Assembly: GCA_019055375.1 (NCBI GenBank)
Contig: JAHQIW010004526.1
Location: forward strand, 34,369-98,368
Direction of reading: 5' to 3'
DNA from: Parelaphostrongylus tenuis
Lineage: Eukaryota > Nematoda > Chromadorea > Rhabditida > Metastrongylidae
Length of the DNA stretch: 64,000 bases
The notes below the pieces were generated by a model that made no database searches, had not been told where the DNA came from, and saw nothing but the letters and a program-made list of their open reading frames with translations. The position numbers and the translations under genes are program-made. Below, piece by piece: positions 46,511-59,880 of this stretch. Position 1 is the first letter of the stretch. Every line of letters starts with the position of its first letter.

Positions 46511-47459
46511 ATTTCTGTTGAGTGTAATCAGAGGACAAAGTTTAATACTCCAAGACTCCAATACACTCTGTAAAACTTCCTGCTAATAGCCGGCAGTGTT
46601 GATTTTACATTTTCGATAACGAAGACCGGCAGCGTCTTTTTGGTGGCGTAAATGTCTGCTCGACCATCACAGAAGTCGGGAAGTTACTCCTGCTAGTAGT
46701 TTTTACTACTGTAGACTTCTGCTGACCCTTAAAAAGTTGCATCGATTCTGGCTTTTACAGAGTGGTTTGATCGTGAATAGATTCTCATTCGTGAAAAGTA
46801 CTTTCGACAAATAAGCAATAGCTGTCAAATGAATCATTCGGCGAGCCTTTGAAAGCCGTTTTTCTTATATCTTTTTGTCCAAAAGATGAAAAAAGGAGTT
46901 CCTCGTAATTGCGCTGCTTTAGCTTATTTCTGACAATGTTTCGGACTTTTCACTCGCCCATTCCGAGCTTCACAAACCATTCCACCCATCAAAGTCTCAG
47001 GACTTCGCTGATCTTGGCAGTAAGTTTTCTGAAAGTTTATCGAAATAGACGAGGCGGTTGGACGATCTTTTTGAGGACATCTCTCAATTCATGTAGTACC
47101 TTTGAAATGTTTCGTGGATCTATAGACACTTACTGATTCAAAACCACTCGATATTACCATTACCGGCTGCTTTCATTCCCGCCTTGTGTAACTCTACTGT
47201 TGCAATGCGCTGATATCTAGCACCCATAGCTGAGCACACCTGAAACAGAAAACTAAATAAGACAGATTCTTGACGAAAACTATACAAGGAATTCAATACA
47301 AACATCAGCATTGAAAAAGGGAAACTATATCAATGCTGAAATTACAAAACACAAGATTATCACAAGCTTCTCCTCACATGTTAATCCTTTGACATCCGAG
47401 GACCCATCCCCAAGTACGACATACAACATTGCGTCTAGACTGTAAACGCCAGAATGTTC
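46511..47459. other. No gene seen (B of 236-1,064)
   Basis: Contains about 100 bp near 47,085-47,190 that is lacking in A. Confidence 0.5.
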
Positions 47460-48150
47460 TTAGTGCGGAAATGATCGTCTTGAAAGTGTACCCTCTTTCA
47501 TCGCAGATTTTGGCACTGACGTAAAGAATTAGGTTCCTTCCTTGAATCGAACTGCGCCGTCGACTCGTCAATGCCTACGATGCTTTTTGGCTTATATGCA
47601 TCCTTGCAATAGTTGATGACGATTTCAGCGGCTGGTCGTATAAAAGGTGGCCCAAGTAGTACACTCTCATTATCAGCCAGATGTAAGTGATCCAAGACTT
47701 ACAAAAATCAACTTCTCACCATTATATGTGGTCCCAAATGAGAGTTATGGAGAAATATTTAGTAAAATTTAAGTTCGGGCAGCGACAGTACACTCATCTG
47801 CAGGCACGAGCCAATGATTTTTTTCATACCATCGGCCGTCGTCTTTTCTTACACCTCGTTTTTCTGTCTGCTATAGATGGTCTCCTGATTGAATCAGTTC
47901 TCAAACATCCTCATGACCACTTCGTAGAAATAGATTTGCCCGTTGCAGTAGCACGGGACCTCGCTCTGAATACCTATACTAGTTCGCTGAAGTGGGTGGA
48001 ATGATGGTCGACCCTAGATTTAGCGACCAACTATCCACTGCACTAATATCAGCATGACTTTCTTGTAGTTGATTGTCTAAGTCGCTTTCCCCAAAAACCA
48101 CACATTGTTATTTGCAATGGTCAAAAAAAAATTACTCACAATACTATGTA
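47460..48150 (-). pseudogene. Three-copy block (copy B)
   Basis: Homologous to 1,065-1,790 and 27,770-28,505. The exon-like frame reads SIGIQSEVPCYCNGQIYFYE and stops after MRMFEN. A second stretch gives AAEIVINYCKDAYKPKSIVG. Lesions differ from those in A, so the copies are decaying independently. Confidence 0.45.
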
Positions 48151-48445
48151 GAGTATGCGAAATCGGTGCTCCATTTCCAGTATCGAGATAGCCACGATAA
48201 AGCATGCTTTAATAATTAAACTAATAATAATTAATACTTATAGACTAACAGAAGAAATTTTTCCCCTCTAATCCGATGGAGATCAGCTTCGAGTGCATTG
48301 ATAATCGAAAAGCATTTAAGAGTTATCGTTGACCTTGGATAGCCTGCAATGAGGGACATTATTTTTTGACAAGCCATTCATTGATTCTTAATATACAATC
48401 ACTATGATGAATTGTGTGTACAATATGCAAGGAGGGGAGGGAGAG

Positions 48446-48673
48446 GGGGCGCCGTGGCCGTGTGGTTGTGACGCGCGCTGGGGCGCACGTGGAGCCAGCT
48501 CCACTGCCCAACTCCCTCTAGCAGTCAACAACAGCGCCTTATAAAATGCCACAGCCTGGTTCTCTTAGAGTTTGAAAGGAGACTCGCTCAACTAGTACTC
48601 TACGACGTTTAAGAAGAGGACGAATAAGGAACTGATTGCTAAAAGTATTGGGGTTCGTCTAGTGAAAAAGTAG
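48446..48673 (+). repeat. S2 SINE (copy B)
   Basis: The head GGGGGCGCCGTGGCCGTGTG is better preserved than in A (2,079). Body and tail are colinear with it. Confidence 0.8.
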
Positions 48674-50014
48674 AAATTAAGAAAAGCAGCGAGAGTTTGC
48701 TGGTTCTGAAATGTTTATGCTGGAGTATTTGATTTGAGATGTAGGAAAAATGTAATTGATCTTTTGATTATTGTCATTAGCGGCTATAACAGAGACAATT
48801 CTTTATTGACATTAGAGATAAAACATAAATAGGGTCGCAATAAGGATAAATATAAATAAAACAGTATGGAAAATTTGAATGATAGTTTTAGAAATTCACT
48901 TTTGCAAATATTCGATATTCCCTACAGAAAGGAGTGTTATGAAGAAAGTACAAGCAGTGTTTTGATTAAAACGGACCTTGTTGAAGCATTCTTCATTAAA
49001 TTTGATCAATTCTTCAGGATCAAAACTCATTTATGGACAAAAATGTAATCTCTTCTCAAATTAGGCTCAACAAAACACTTCCATAATAACAGTTGACATT
49101 TCGGGCGTTTCGTCTATAAACAAGAAAATATACATTTCGTTGAAAACTACCAAATGAGCCCTCACGACAACTATCTCGCAAGTTCGGAAGAGTTAGAATT
49201 ATTTGGCAGTTTTTCTCCTCATAAGCTGTTTCGAAGTTAGCAATATTAATAATATTATTTTTTTTGACACTAGTAATGCACTAAAACAGCACAATAATGT
49301 GATACAGTGGCTAACGTTTTTACGACTCCTGCCATTTTTCAGAGCCTCAAAAGGTCAGACTGATTAGCACTCCTTTCAGTCAAACACCTCCATTAGCCCG
49401 ACAAAAAACGCAACAAAAAAAATTTTGGATCATTTAGTAAAGAGCTTCATTTTAGAACACTCACCGTATAAATGTTCATTCCAGATACTGATTGGAGACC
49501 GGACGCTTAGTTTTAGTGCAAGAGTAAAATTATGCCTGTCTTCGGCCGGGAAGATTAGCTTGAGGTGAGGAGCAAGGTCACCCGTGATTATTAGGCACTT
49601 CTGTTTCCGCTTCATTTTGAGCTTTTACTATGTATCAAAATTTCTTCCAAACCTTTATGAGTGGAAGTTTTAGATTCCTGTGCGGGGTTAATGAGTTTCC
49701 GTCAAGATCTACTCTTTTGGTTTTGTTCCTAATTTGTGCCTGGTGGAGTTTTAGATAAAAATTACGTTTCCCACCTAGGTGTTGATTTACAAGAATGCAG
49801 ATGTCTACCCGTTTGGCCAATGTAGTCGTCTCGCACTTATATTTACTAAGACGCATTTTTTGCTCTTTCTAGACATTTTGATATGTCAAACTTCAAGAAG
49901 TTGAACTTAGTATTTTATTTTCAATGGCCTTTATACTACACTGTAGCAGTTAAAGTGGAATTTCACCCCATATTCAAGCATTTTTCGCTCAACAAAGCAG
50001 TTCCTCAAGAAGCT
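48674..50014. other. No supported gene (B of 2,308-3,659)
   Basis: Includes the exon-like minus frame at 49,430-49,615 (SVRSPISIWNEHLYG then a GTGAGT donor), partner of 3,061-3,246, and unrecognised frames at 48,866-49,048 and 49,635-49,856. Confidence 0.4.
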
Positions 50015-50525
50015 TAATAATTCTTCGATAGTATAAATTTCAACAAATCTCATAGTGTTTTTGACTTTACAAAGAAACTTTCTGCTGCGCCGCAACACTC
50101 GATATAGAGATTTCATTTCATATGCTGCGCGCATACTTTGATCCACTATGTGGATAATTTCGCAGCACTGTCATCAAGCCATTAACTTTAGATAACCAGT
50201 CGATGGTCTAAATCACGAGAATTTCAATGTTGTGCTTGCTTTTAAAAAGAAGTTTTTCAGTTCGTTGTGCACTAGGAATAAAATTGCATTACAGATTTAT
50301 GTACTTTTCGCTGGACACAGCTTTCCATTTGAATTACCATTCGATAGCACAGTTTTCGGCAATTCCAGTGGTCTACCTGGCTCTGAGGAAAACTTCTTTG
50401 AGCGTTGTTAGCTAGAAGAGTAGTGGTTTTCCCACTGGGCGCAAACCGCATATGAATTGCACTGCGCGATCAACACGGCGCCGAGTGCGAACTCAATATT
50501 CTTTTAGATGTAACATGGCACTAAG
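50015..50525. repeat. Internal direct repeat, unit 1 (copy B)
   Basis: Partner of 3,660-4,185; same landmarks in the same order. Confidence 0.78.
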
Positions 50526-51784
50526 AAGATTTTCTGAAAACATATTTTCTGAAATTGCTGAGATCTGTTCTATCGAATGGTTACTGAACGTGCGAATAAA
50601 AAGCTGTGTCTAACTAAAGATACCTGAGTGTAAGATAAAATTTCATTTTTGCTATTTCAGCATAATAGGAAAACCATTTGAGAAAAAAAAATACACCCTT
50701 GAAATTTCCAGGATTCATGCTATTAGATAGTGACCGAAATGTCAGAAAGGATGAGACTGCGTTTTTTTTTTTTGAAAATGGGTGCAAATGAGGGAAATGT
50801 GCCCCAAGTTTCTATAACAGTAAACTGTGCATTTCTAAATAAGCTTCTTGAAAATGTCATAAATTCAAGAAAATGTGTTTTTTTATTATATTTTTTACAT
50901 AACTTCAAAAGGTAAGTAGTAAGAATGGCGAAGTGCTCTTTCCTCATTGATATAGCCTCCATACTGAAAGTGGAAATTAGGACAAAGAGGCGTTCTTCTT
51001 ACTAGAGAAGACCTCTATAGGAGGCCTTTAGTAATATTTAATTTTTTCTGATCGTGTATTTTCCCCAGAGTATGAATTTGGCTATACAATTACCAGTGCA
51101 AAAAAGCGAACTTCAAACGGCGGACTAATTAGAGTGTGAGGTGTGATCTTAAACTCTTTGCTATAGCACTTTGAAAAAGCATTTGAAAAGCAGACCAGCT
51201 TTTAGACCTGCATTTTTCGAGGTATCGTATGATTATCAAAACTTTACTGTAAAGCCTACGTAAAAGATAGCGAAGCATGTAAAGCACTCTGAAGGCAAAC
51301 GGAATATTTGTACGTCGTTACTACGGCGAAGTGAACAACTTGATAGAGAATTAATCTAAAATTATTGTGCCTCATTGGCCACTGGATGGCTCGTGGGCGA
51401 CGAGTAAAACGGTGTGTTTAAAGAAAAACTTTTCCTAATAATGGAGACTTATCCTCGTTTTCGACTGATTTTTACCACTTTAAGGGACGGCTGTACAAAT
51501 TGTGAGCTCAGCGGTGGGCGATTTTATTTGTTTGATAAGGTTTTCTTTCTCTGCCCTGTTGAAATTGTTGAGATTCTTGCTTTAATCTGATAGAACATAA
51601 TTTTTTTTTACTCGCTCTCATGCTTTTAAGCAAATATAGGTATTATGTGTGCGGCGAAGCTGTAGTTTATTAGGCAGTCATAGTGCTTTTGGTGTCGAAT
51701 CAATTGCAATAAGTTGTACGAAAGACACTGCGATATAAATTTTCGAGTCTTAATAATTTTTTATAATATAAAGTGTTGAAAAGT
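50526..51784. other. Spacer between internal repeats (B)
   Basis: Colinear with 4,186-5,391 apart from about 40 bp near 51,100-51,140 that is present only here. No gene seen. Confidence 0.5.
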
Positions 51785-52310
51785 CATCACAATTGTTCGA
51801 TAGTACAAATTTGGGCAAATCTAATAGTGTTTTGCCTTTACAAAAAAACTTTCTGCTGCGCCGCAACACTAATATAAAAATTTCATTTCATATACTGCGC
51901 GTATACTTTGATCCACTATGCGGATGATTTCGCAGCACTGTCATCAAGCCATTAATTTTCGATAACCAGTCGATGGTCTAAATCACGAGAATTTCAGTGT
52001 TGTGCTTTCTTTTGGAAAAGAAGTTTCACAACTCGTTGTACACTAAGAATAAAATTGCGTTGCATATTTGAGTACTTTTCGCTGAACACAGCTTTTTATT
52101 TGAATCACCATTCGATAATACAATTTTCAACAATTTCAATGATATGCCTGGTTTCGAGGAGAACTTTTTTGAGCGTTGATAGCTAAAGGAATATTTGTTT
52201 TCGCATTTGGCGCACGCCACATGTGTATCACACTGCGGGATCAACAAGACGCCCAGTGCGAACTCAATATTCTTTTGGCTATAACAATGCATTAAGAAGG
52301 TTTCCTGGAA
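51785..52310. repeat. Internal direct repeat, unit 2 (copy B)
   Basis: Partner of 5,392-5,912. Confidence 0.78.
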
Positions 52311-52521
52311 ACCAGTGTATAATGTAAATGTATATGTAAACGTGTACGCACTCATTTATGTTTCAATCACATCCATCTTTCGTTCATTACGTCCGCCACA
52401 AATGACTTTGATACACTGTGGCTAATGAATAACTAGTCGAATATTCAAACGTGTTATCATTTTATGTTCATAATCAAAATTAAGGACATAAATGCATTGG
52501 TTGTAATAATTTCCGACTTTA

Positions 52522-52621
52522 TATATATATGTATATATATATATATATCGTACTTGTATATGCATGTATATTTGAATATATATGTACATGTATATATATA
52601 TATATATTATATATATATATA
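52522..52621. repeat. (TA)n tract, empty site for the S1 insertion
   Basis: An interrupted TA run joined directly to GGTATGATCTGCTATGAG, with no SINE, unlike A at 6,205-6,512. Confidence 0.85.
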
Positions 52622-54329
52622 TGGGTATGATCTGCTATGAGATTTAGTGTATTGCTGTGAAAGTTGTTATATATGGTATGCGGGACAGTGTATATCGAGA
52701 TGATCAATTCTCAGCAGGTTCTCAATTTTCAGATCTGTGGAAATCGGAGGGATGATTACCTGAAAAAGACGGTCATACACCTAAAAGATGTGTGACAGAA
52801 ATGAGGAGTAAACGTTGGAGGTAAATCCATTTTTGTAGCTTTCCTGTTGAACGCGGAATTTTAGGAAGTACTGGCGCAATTACTATTAAAAATGCTTACG
52901 GTAGTTGCTTGATAATATGCTGCTCCCTTGTGATAACGAATGTCCAGACCATTTAATTTCGCTATATAGCTTGTCAGCAGAAGCATCGTGCCGGGATCTC
53001 TATTTCCTTAGCCATCGAACGACTACTAATGATCTACTGAAAAAGCAGGCGGCACACTGTAAATGTACTTTTCGATTGAAGTGCTTTTAAATTACTTCTA
53101 GGCAAGCTCTGCCAATGCTTGCTGCGGCTGCATACTAAAGCTTTCTTCTTATATGCTCCTGCTACGACTTGGGGGTCGTGGAAAATGTGTTTTCATGTTA
53201 ACAATTCATAAAATGGGAGATAGGGCCGTACATTGGAAACTAGAAGTATGGTTTTCCCAAGGATATACCTTTCGACTTGAAAGCTACAATTTATTGGAAG
53301 ACGTGGGTTTTCTCCATGCAAGAAATACGTTTTTTCAGTGAATAATTTATTTTTTTACAACAATAAATTTGCTTAAAAATCAAAAATCAATTGCATAAAT
53401 TCCAAAAAACGTCAGCGTAAGGTTCAAACAACGAACTATCTAGTCCTTAAGCAAAACGCAGTGACATTTATTGCAGCGCAATAAGAAGTTTGTTCTATAA
53501 ATCAAGCCTGTTACAAAAAATACCATTCCTCAAGCTATTCACTGATTACTAAATGTCTAGTGAAAATTTCTTCCAAATAGAAAAGGCAAGGATACTAGAG
53601 CACAATTCACAAAATGGAACTGCAGTTCGCACAATTCATAATGAAGAGTGGAAATTTTTCGGAGAGTTAGGTGCTTTTTCTACTAAAACAAGTCTGTAGA
53701 AATATTATGATATGTGACATTACACCTGGAAATATGATTCGTTTCACGGCAAAGTATCGTTCTCGTTGAAATTCAAATATTTCGATACATGGAGTTTTCT
53801 TCAATATAAGACTATTTATGAAGCCTCATCTATAACATTTCATCAAAATCGTGGTTTCCCAGGATCAAATTTACGATATAATCGCAGAAAGTCGTTGTGA
53901 AATTGTGACAACTTACTCCGACAGCAAAATATAACTCCTTTTTTGGTTTTGACTTCGTATTTCAGGAACTAAGCTCATTACTGAAATCTCCAATTCTCAG
54001 GCTACTGATTATTACAGAAAAATGTAATATAGAAGTCCTTCAGCAAATTAAGCTTAGTGAAAGGCAGGCATCTGTCAAGTCATCAAAGACTGCAAAAATA
54101 TGGATTAAAAAGAAAAAGAAAGTGTCATGTGACAAATAAAAGTAAGTTTGCTTTCCAAAATATGTGGGGTTCTTCCTCTAAATCATAGAACGGTTTACAC
54201 CAGATGGACTTTTTTTCACCAGAAAACCCCCTATCGAAGTCCCCTCTGTAATCTTTCATCACTTAATTCTGACACTGTGCCCTCAAAACCCCAATCGGCA
54301 AATAAATTTTTATTTCTATGAAAGCGTGT
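52622..54329. other. No gene seen (B of 6,512-8,315)
   Basis: Colinear with A, lacking about 95 bp. A 62-codon plus frame at 53,153-53,341 is broken in A and unrecognised. Confidence 0.45.
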
Positions 54330-54500
54330 AACGATACAAACCAGCCGCAGCCCTCCGCAGGCCTACGAGGCCGCTGCGAGAACAGCGCACGCTATGTACC
54401 GAAAACGGTGCATATGGTCGTCAACGAGTTATAACAACCTGACGAAGATAAGGACCTGTGGAACACAACACGGCGGTGAACTCAATCAAGCCAAGTGCCT
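54330..54500 (+). repeat. CCCGACGAAGG-type repeat (copy B)
   Basis: Partner of 8,316-8,490. The small palindrome has one mismatch here (TATGTACCG-AAAA-CGGTGCATA). Confidence 0.7.
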
Positions 54501-55881
54501 TGTTTACAAATACTCGCTTGTAACACCCATCCACGACACTCAGTCTTCTTACTCAACACTTTGATTAACACAGCGAAATAAGTTTGACGTATAACCTATT
54601 GTTTCCATAGTAGGTTGCTTCCTTAATCATACACCGCTTTGTTCTTTTTAAGCCATTCAGTTTTTTGGCTCAAAACCATCAGATACTTTTCAGCTTAACC
54701 TTTATTTGCGAGCATGTCCCACCCTTCGACTATTATTAAAACGCTCAGTTTAATCAGTTTAAATTCCCTCATATGAGAGAACTAGCAATTCAACACAGAC
54801 AGGTAGAAAAAGTCTATCTGTTGCCCTTGCATCTATGACTAGAGTTTCAGTGATTGATGACTGGCCATTACAAAACTTATGAAAGAATGCACATGATCGA
54901 CACCAATCAAAAGTTTATCAATTTGAAAGAATTATCGGTCGAGTGTGAAATGTGCAGATTCCTTTCTGTTTGAGGGAGACAAATGAGGGAACTATGATTT
55001 TTGCTGGACAAGGATTTTCCATTGCAGTTTCAGTAATCATTTGAAAGCTCCAACCTCTGGCTACTGTGCTGCGTAGCCGCTTTTTCGAGATGCCATTTCA
55101 TGATACGCCAGCGGCAGAAAAACATTTGTTTCAAGGCGCATATTACACGCAGGACAGAGCTCTTCTTCAGAGTATTAGTGGTCTATCTATAAAGTAGTTT
55201 CACGATTACAGAGCTGTTCTTATTTCCTGAACAAACCGTCTCACCGCAGTATAACAGAGAAAATAAGATCAAGTTTCACATCTTTGGCGTGCTTGTATAA
55301 ATACTATGCTTTGAGTGTCTGATGACTGCAGATTCGATGCGGCTGCACGCCATCGATAGACGGAAGCACGCTGACGCTTCGCATGTGAAGTGCAATTTCT
55401 TTCATTCGATCAGAAATTTGTTCTCCGCTTCGACAGATACTCCAGATATGATGTATGACTCTGATTCTGTGAGATTTCCTCTATGCGCTGAGGTGCTTTT
55501 CGCGCTTTCATTGAAGAAATAGTAGAATTCCCCTGCAGACATGAAACATAATTTTATCCTGAATTTTGCAGCGCTATGAAATAGTGTAAAAAAACGGTTT
55601 AGTGGCTCCGTTGTCAGAGATTTAAGCTTTTACATGATTACCAACGTTCTTATGAAAAGCTCTTGTCCAGCGAGACGGGTTGTTTCTTTTGTCGCCGTCT
55701 AACTGAAAAGAATCACTGTGTAACTCTGTAACGTTCGACTCAAGAAACACGATTCGAAGACGGCACAGAATTAAGCTACATTGAATGTGGAGCAACTCCT
55801 ACATTACTGTACCTTTTCTAAAGCGGTGTTTTCGGAAATTATCAGAAGATGCAAATGATCTAGAGAGTTGAAACAGAACTA
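54501..55881. other. No gene seen (B of 8,491-9,817)
   Basis: Colinear with A, with many small differences. The 66-codon frame at 55,322-55,522 is not recognised. Confidence 0.45.
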
Positions 55882-55920
55882 TTTTTACTCAATCGCTTTT
55901 GACGGTGGTATGATTCAATA

Positions 55921-57311
55921 GAAAACCAACAAGACCGTATTGTTGTTTAAAAAAGGAGAACTTCACGACATAGGCAATTATCGTCCAATCTGCTTGCTGT
56001 CCGTTGTCTAAAAGCTCCTTCACTCGAGTCATCCTAACAGGATTGACATAACACTGGACGAAGGACAGTCATGCGAAAAAGCAGGGTTCCGAAAAGGATT
56101 TAGTACCATAGACCACCTCCACACGATCACAAGACTCACTGAAGTTTCGCGAGAGTACAAACAACCACTCTGTCTCACTTCTATAGATCTGAAGAGAGCC
56201 TTTGATTCAGTGGAAACAGAAGCGGTTATAGAGGCTCTGGATAACCAAGGCGTCCCTACTCGGTACATAATGATCCTTCGTGAGCTTTATAAAGATTTCA
56301 CGGCCAGAATATCTCCATTCTACAACAATATCACCATTGACGTAAGAAGAGGGGCTCGACAAGGCGATGCAATTTCGCCAAAACTATTCACTGCCACCCT
56401 ACAAAACGTCATGCGAACATTAGAATGGGACGACATAGGAGTGAAAATTGACGTTCGACAATAAAACCACCTTCGCTTTGCTGACGATATCGTTCTCATA
56501 ACATCAAACATCAGCCAAGCGGAAAGAATGTTGACCGATTTCGATAACGCCTGTGGAAAGATCGGTCTTCAACTGAATCTAACGAAAACAATGTTCATGA
56601 GGAACGGATGGGTTTCTAATGCCCCATTCACGCTCAACGGAACGACAATCTCCGAATGCTCCAGTTACATCTATCTAGGTCATGAAATCAACATGATGAA
56701 CGACCTAGCTCCAGAGTTGAGCAGGAGGAAACGAGCGGCTTGGGGAACGCTTAAGAGCATCGAAGATGTAGTGAAGAGGACAAAGAACATCCGACTCCGT
56801 GCCCACCTTTTCGACTCGACAGTTATCCCTGCCCTGACGTATGCAGCAGAAACCTGGTCGCTACGTAAGCAGGATGAAAGATCACTTGCCGTTATCGAAC
56901 GCGCAGTCGAAAGGTCGATGCTAGGAGTATCCCGTATCTCGCAAATGAGAGAAAGGATCCGAAGTTGCGACCTACGTCAACGATCGAAAATCAGAGACGC
57001 CGTTCTACACGCCAGGATATCGAAAATAAGGTGGGCCGGACACATGATGCGCTTCAACGACAACCGATGGACGAGAGCCGTTACCGAGTGGATTCCTCGG
57101 GACGTCAAGCGCTCTGAAGGAAGACCACTGACCCGTTGGTCTGATTTCTTCACGAAAGCGTGGAAGAAAGATATGATGCTCAGCGAATCCCTAGAGCGAG
57201 AAGGACCCACTGGGCTACTCTTGCACGCGATAGGGAAAAATGGAAGATTGCTGGTACCCGCTCGAGTCACTCGACGATCAACGGGACGACAGGTGATACA
57301 GGTGATAATCT
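55921..57311 (+). mobile_element. RTE-clade LINE insertion specific to copy B, 5' truncated
   Basis: Flanked by TTCAATA at 55,914-55,920 and 57,312-57,318; A has the unoccupied site near 9,851-9,862. From 55,922 the frame reads TVLLFKKGELHDIGNYRPIC, ICLLSVV, a stop at 56,009, then SIDLKRAFDSVETEAVIEAL (motif A), RRGARQGDAISPKLFTATLQ (motif B), a stop at 56,462 and RFADDIVLITSN (catalytic ADD at 56,480-56,488). After these come YIYLGHEINMMNDLAPELSR, LRAHLFDSTVIPALTYAAET and RWAGHMMRFNDNRWTRAV. A one-base loss near 57,165 and another near 57,245 disrupt the C-terminus. The 3' end is GGTGATACAGGTGATAAT. The endonuclease is missing through 5' truncation. Few lesions suggest a fairly young insertion. 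Confidence 0.95.
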
Positions 57312-57318
57312 TTCAATA

Positions 57319-57405
57319 TGCCCAGTGAAATGTGTCTCGTTAGTGCAAAAGCTCGAGCAGGAACCCTCGAACAGGGTAAAATAAGGATTCGAGTAGCACC
57401 TGGCG
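57319..57405 (+). repeat. S3 SINE head split from its partner by the RTE insertion
   Basis: TTAGTGCAAAAGCTCGAGCA, GGATTCGAGTAGCACC and TGGCGTAAAAGTTT correspond to 9,884-9,950. The minus-strand tail of the pair remains at 55,882-55,913. Confidence 0.65.
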
Positions 57406-58479
57406 TAAAAGTTTACATATCACTGTAAATCATTTGATGAAGGAGTACATATCGACACTGAATCCAGTTAGGCTTTAGCCATGAACGAAATCGACGCCGT
57501 ACTTATAAGTCCGTTACTTTTTTTGATGGGTGTACTGGTGATTTGCACTGTTATGGTTAAAGTAGTTGAAAGAAAGACGCGAGGGCCTCTATGGTGCACT
57601 AAGTAGCACTTCGGCCTTTAGAAAGAGGAATTGTGAATTCAAAACCGCATCGGATTTATTGTTCTAATGAATCAACTGAATTGTAGCTGTTCCTCACGTC
57701 GCAACCTTCTCCGAAAAAAGATCATCCATAAGACATTCTGCGACTTTGAATTGATTTTTATGATACTGGGTATCGATGGCAATTACTAGGAAAATCGTTT
57801 ACTAAATAAGAAAAAACCACTCACAGGTAAAAACTTGGTTAATCAAATTGTTTTGGTTTGGAACAGTAGATAATCTCTAGCTCGTTAAGCAACTAATCTA
57901 AAGCACGTGTATTGATTGACTGTGCGAAAGTAGTTAAGCTCTACACTAATTTTGCTACGCACATTTTCGAGGCCCATATGAAATAATTCAGGTGCACCTG
58001 AAACAGGAATAAAGCATTATCTGCAGTGAAGTATTTTTTTATCGGAGTTATTCAAATGTGTACGATGTAAAGAGTCTGGAAAAAAAGTAAGATTACTGTG
58101 GAAAAAGCTTATTTGATTTTGTGTTCTAACGTCTCTCAAACCTTCAAAATGAATAAGTTTATCTTTTAATAACTTTTTCCTATCAAGTCATCATCGCCAC
58201 AATTTTTATCACCACTATCGCAGACTGATGGGTATCATTTTTCATTTTTCCCTACGACTACAAAGCGAGAAAATTGTTTACAGAGGAAAAATTTTGCCCA
58301 CATTTTGTTTCGCATTGTCACAGTCGATAGAGAGCTGCCCCATATGAAAAAAAACTCGGGTAGTTGATGAAAGTACAGAACCCTGGAAAATTTCAAATGA
58401 AATGGGTTAAGCAAAAATTAGAGTGACTAGTACTCTAATATCTATCAACTTTCCGCTAGTGCATAAAACTAGACGACTT
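57406..58479. other. No gene seen (B of 9,961-11,009)
   Basis: Colinear with A; only short frames. Confidence 0.45.
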
Positions 58480-58735
58480 CAATCTCCGCTGCGGTAGTCA
58501 ATCAACGACCACCTGGCCAGGCCGATGACTGCTGGTAGCTGATAAATAGATGCGCTGTAGCGTAGCAAGAGTAGTGTACAAAGTGGGCGTCAGTGATGTA
58601 ACGGATAGAGCCCCGTTCCTCTAAAAGAGTGAGGTGCAAGTCTCATTCCAGCCTGACGCGTAAGTTCGCGCATCACTCTACATCAATGTGTAAATAACTA
58701 AAACATCATATCCCCGCTAAATAAAAAAAATTTAT
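58480..58735 (+). repeat. S3 SINE (copy B of 11,010-11,275)
   Basis: Same three-part structure. The head is slightly more decayed (AGCCCCGTTCC) and the tail hairpin is shortened. Confidence 0.7.
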
Positions 58736-58854
58736 TTCATCACGCCATCAATAAACGACCAGCCTAAGGAACGCCTTGGCCCAATGCCATAGGAAGCGCC
58801 TTAACTCGGCTAGCTTCAGCAATGCAAGGTGTATTAAGCCAGTGATCTGGGCGG

Positions 58855-58995
58855 TGTAATGTAACACGTGCTTTCGATGTGAGTCAAATGCGGGTTCAAC
58901 TCTCGTTTTGATCAAATGCTTCTCATATCACTCAACACTCTTAGTGTGTATTTTCAACATCAACCACTGCTAGGAAGCGGTAAATTTAAGAAATC
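58855..58995 (+). repeat. S3 SINE (copy B of 11,395-11,545)
   Basis: Head and body as in A; the tail hairpin here is CTGCTAGGAAGCGGT. Confidence 0.6.
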
Positions 58996-59429
58996 TCCCA
59001 AATCGGGTCATTTAAACACAATGCGGATCTCAGTAATTTATGCACTCGATGTGTCCCCATGTTTCTACCGTGCTTCTAAATTGAATTTTGTAGAACTTGT
59101 TTTTCCCTGTGATCTTTTCACATCATGAGCAGTCGTCGACCTTCAATGGGAAGGGACTTTTGTACCTAGACAAGTTTAGTGGCGATTTGCACTCTTAAAA
59201 TGACAGAAGACTCGGTAGGATTTCAAAGGCTCTCAATAGGACCTTACGTTTTTACGGTACCTCCAACACGTCCGCTTCTCTGTCCTACCTTTTCTGGCAG
59301 GCTAATGAACCCTAGCGGCATTAATCAACTCCTAAGGGTTGCCTAATGCATTCGACATTATTATTCTCATTGAATGCAACAAAATGCAAATCTGGACTAG
59401 CCAGTAATTGCAAAGACTTATATAATTTT
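58996..59429. other. No gene seen (B of 11,546-11,999)
   Basis: Colinear with A; no supported frames. Confidence 0.45.
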
Positions 59430-59880
59430 TAGGCTTAGTCGAGGGAAAAATATGGGTCGCTCTGGAAATGAAATTGGTGATAACCACGAATACCGTTTAT
59501 GTCTAAATAATTGGTTGTGGATAATGATCGTCATATTTCATAAAACGCATCGAAAAAATTAGTTTGGATACCAACTGAGTACAAAGAAATGAAACTCCAA
59601 TGATCCATTCTTGCGTGACCCATTTGCACTTCGAGCATTGCCTGCTGGTCTACTGGAGAATGCACCAAGTCGCTATTGAATCCAAATCAAACTCGTCAGT
59701 CATCACCCGATGACTTATTGGTAGATACTCTTCAATTCGACAGACGATTGCTTGCTATTGACTTTTCTTAGGCGTCCCTCTCTTGGTTTGTCGGTCAACT
59801 GATCACATTCCTCACGGAATGTCTTGACCAAACCCTGAGCCATACGAAAATCGCAAATTTCTTCACCATGCGCCCCGAGA
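59430..59880 (-). pseudogene. mariner transposase remnant (copy B)
   Basis: Partner of 12,000-12,470. Minus-strand AIVCRIEEYLPISHRVMTDE is intact here; the KPREGR-type linker region is decayed. Confidence 0.62.
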
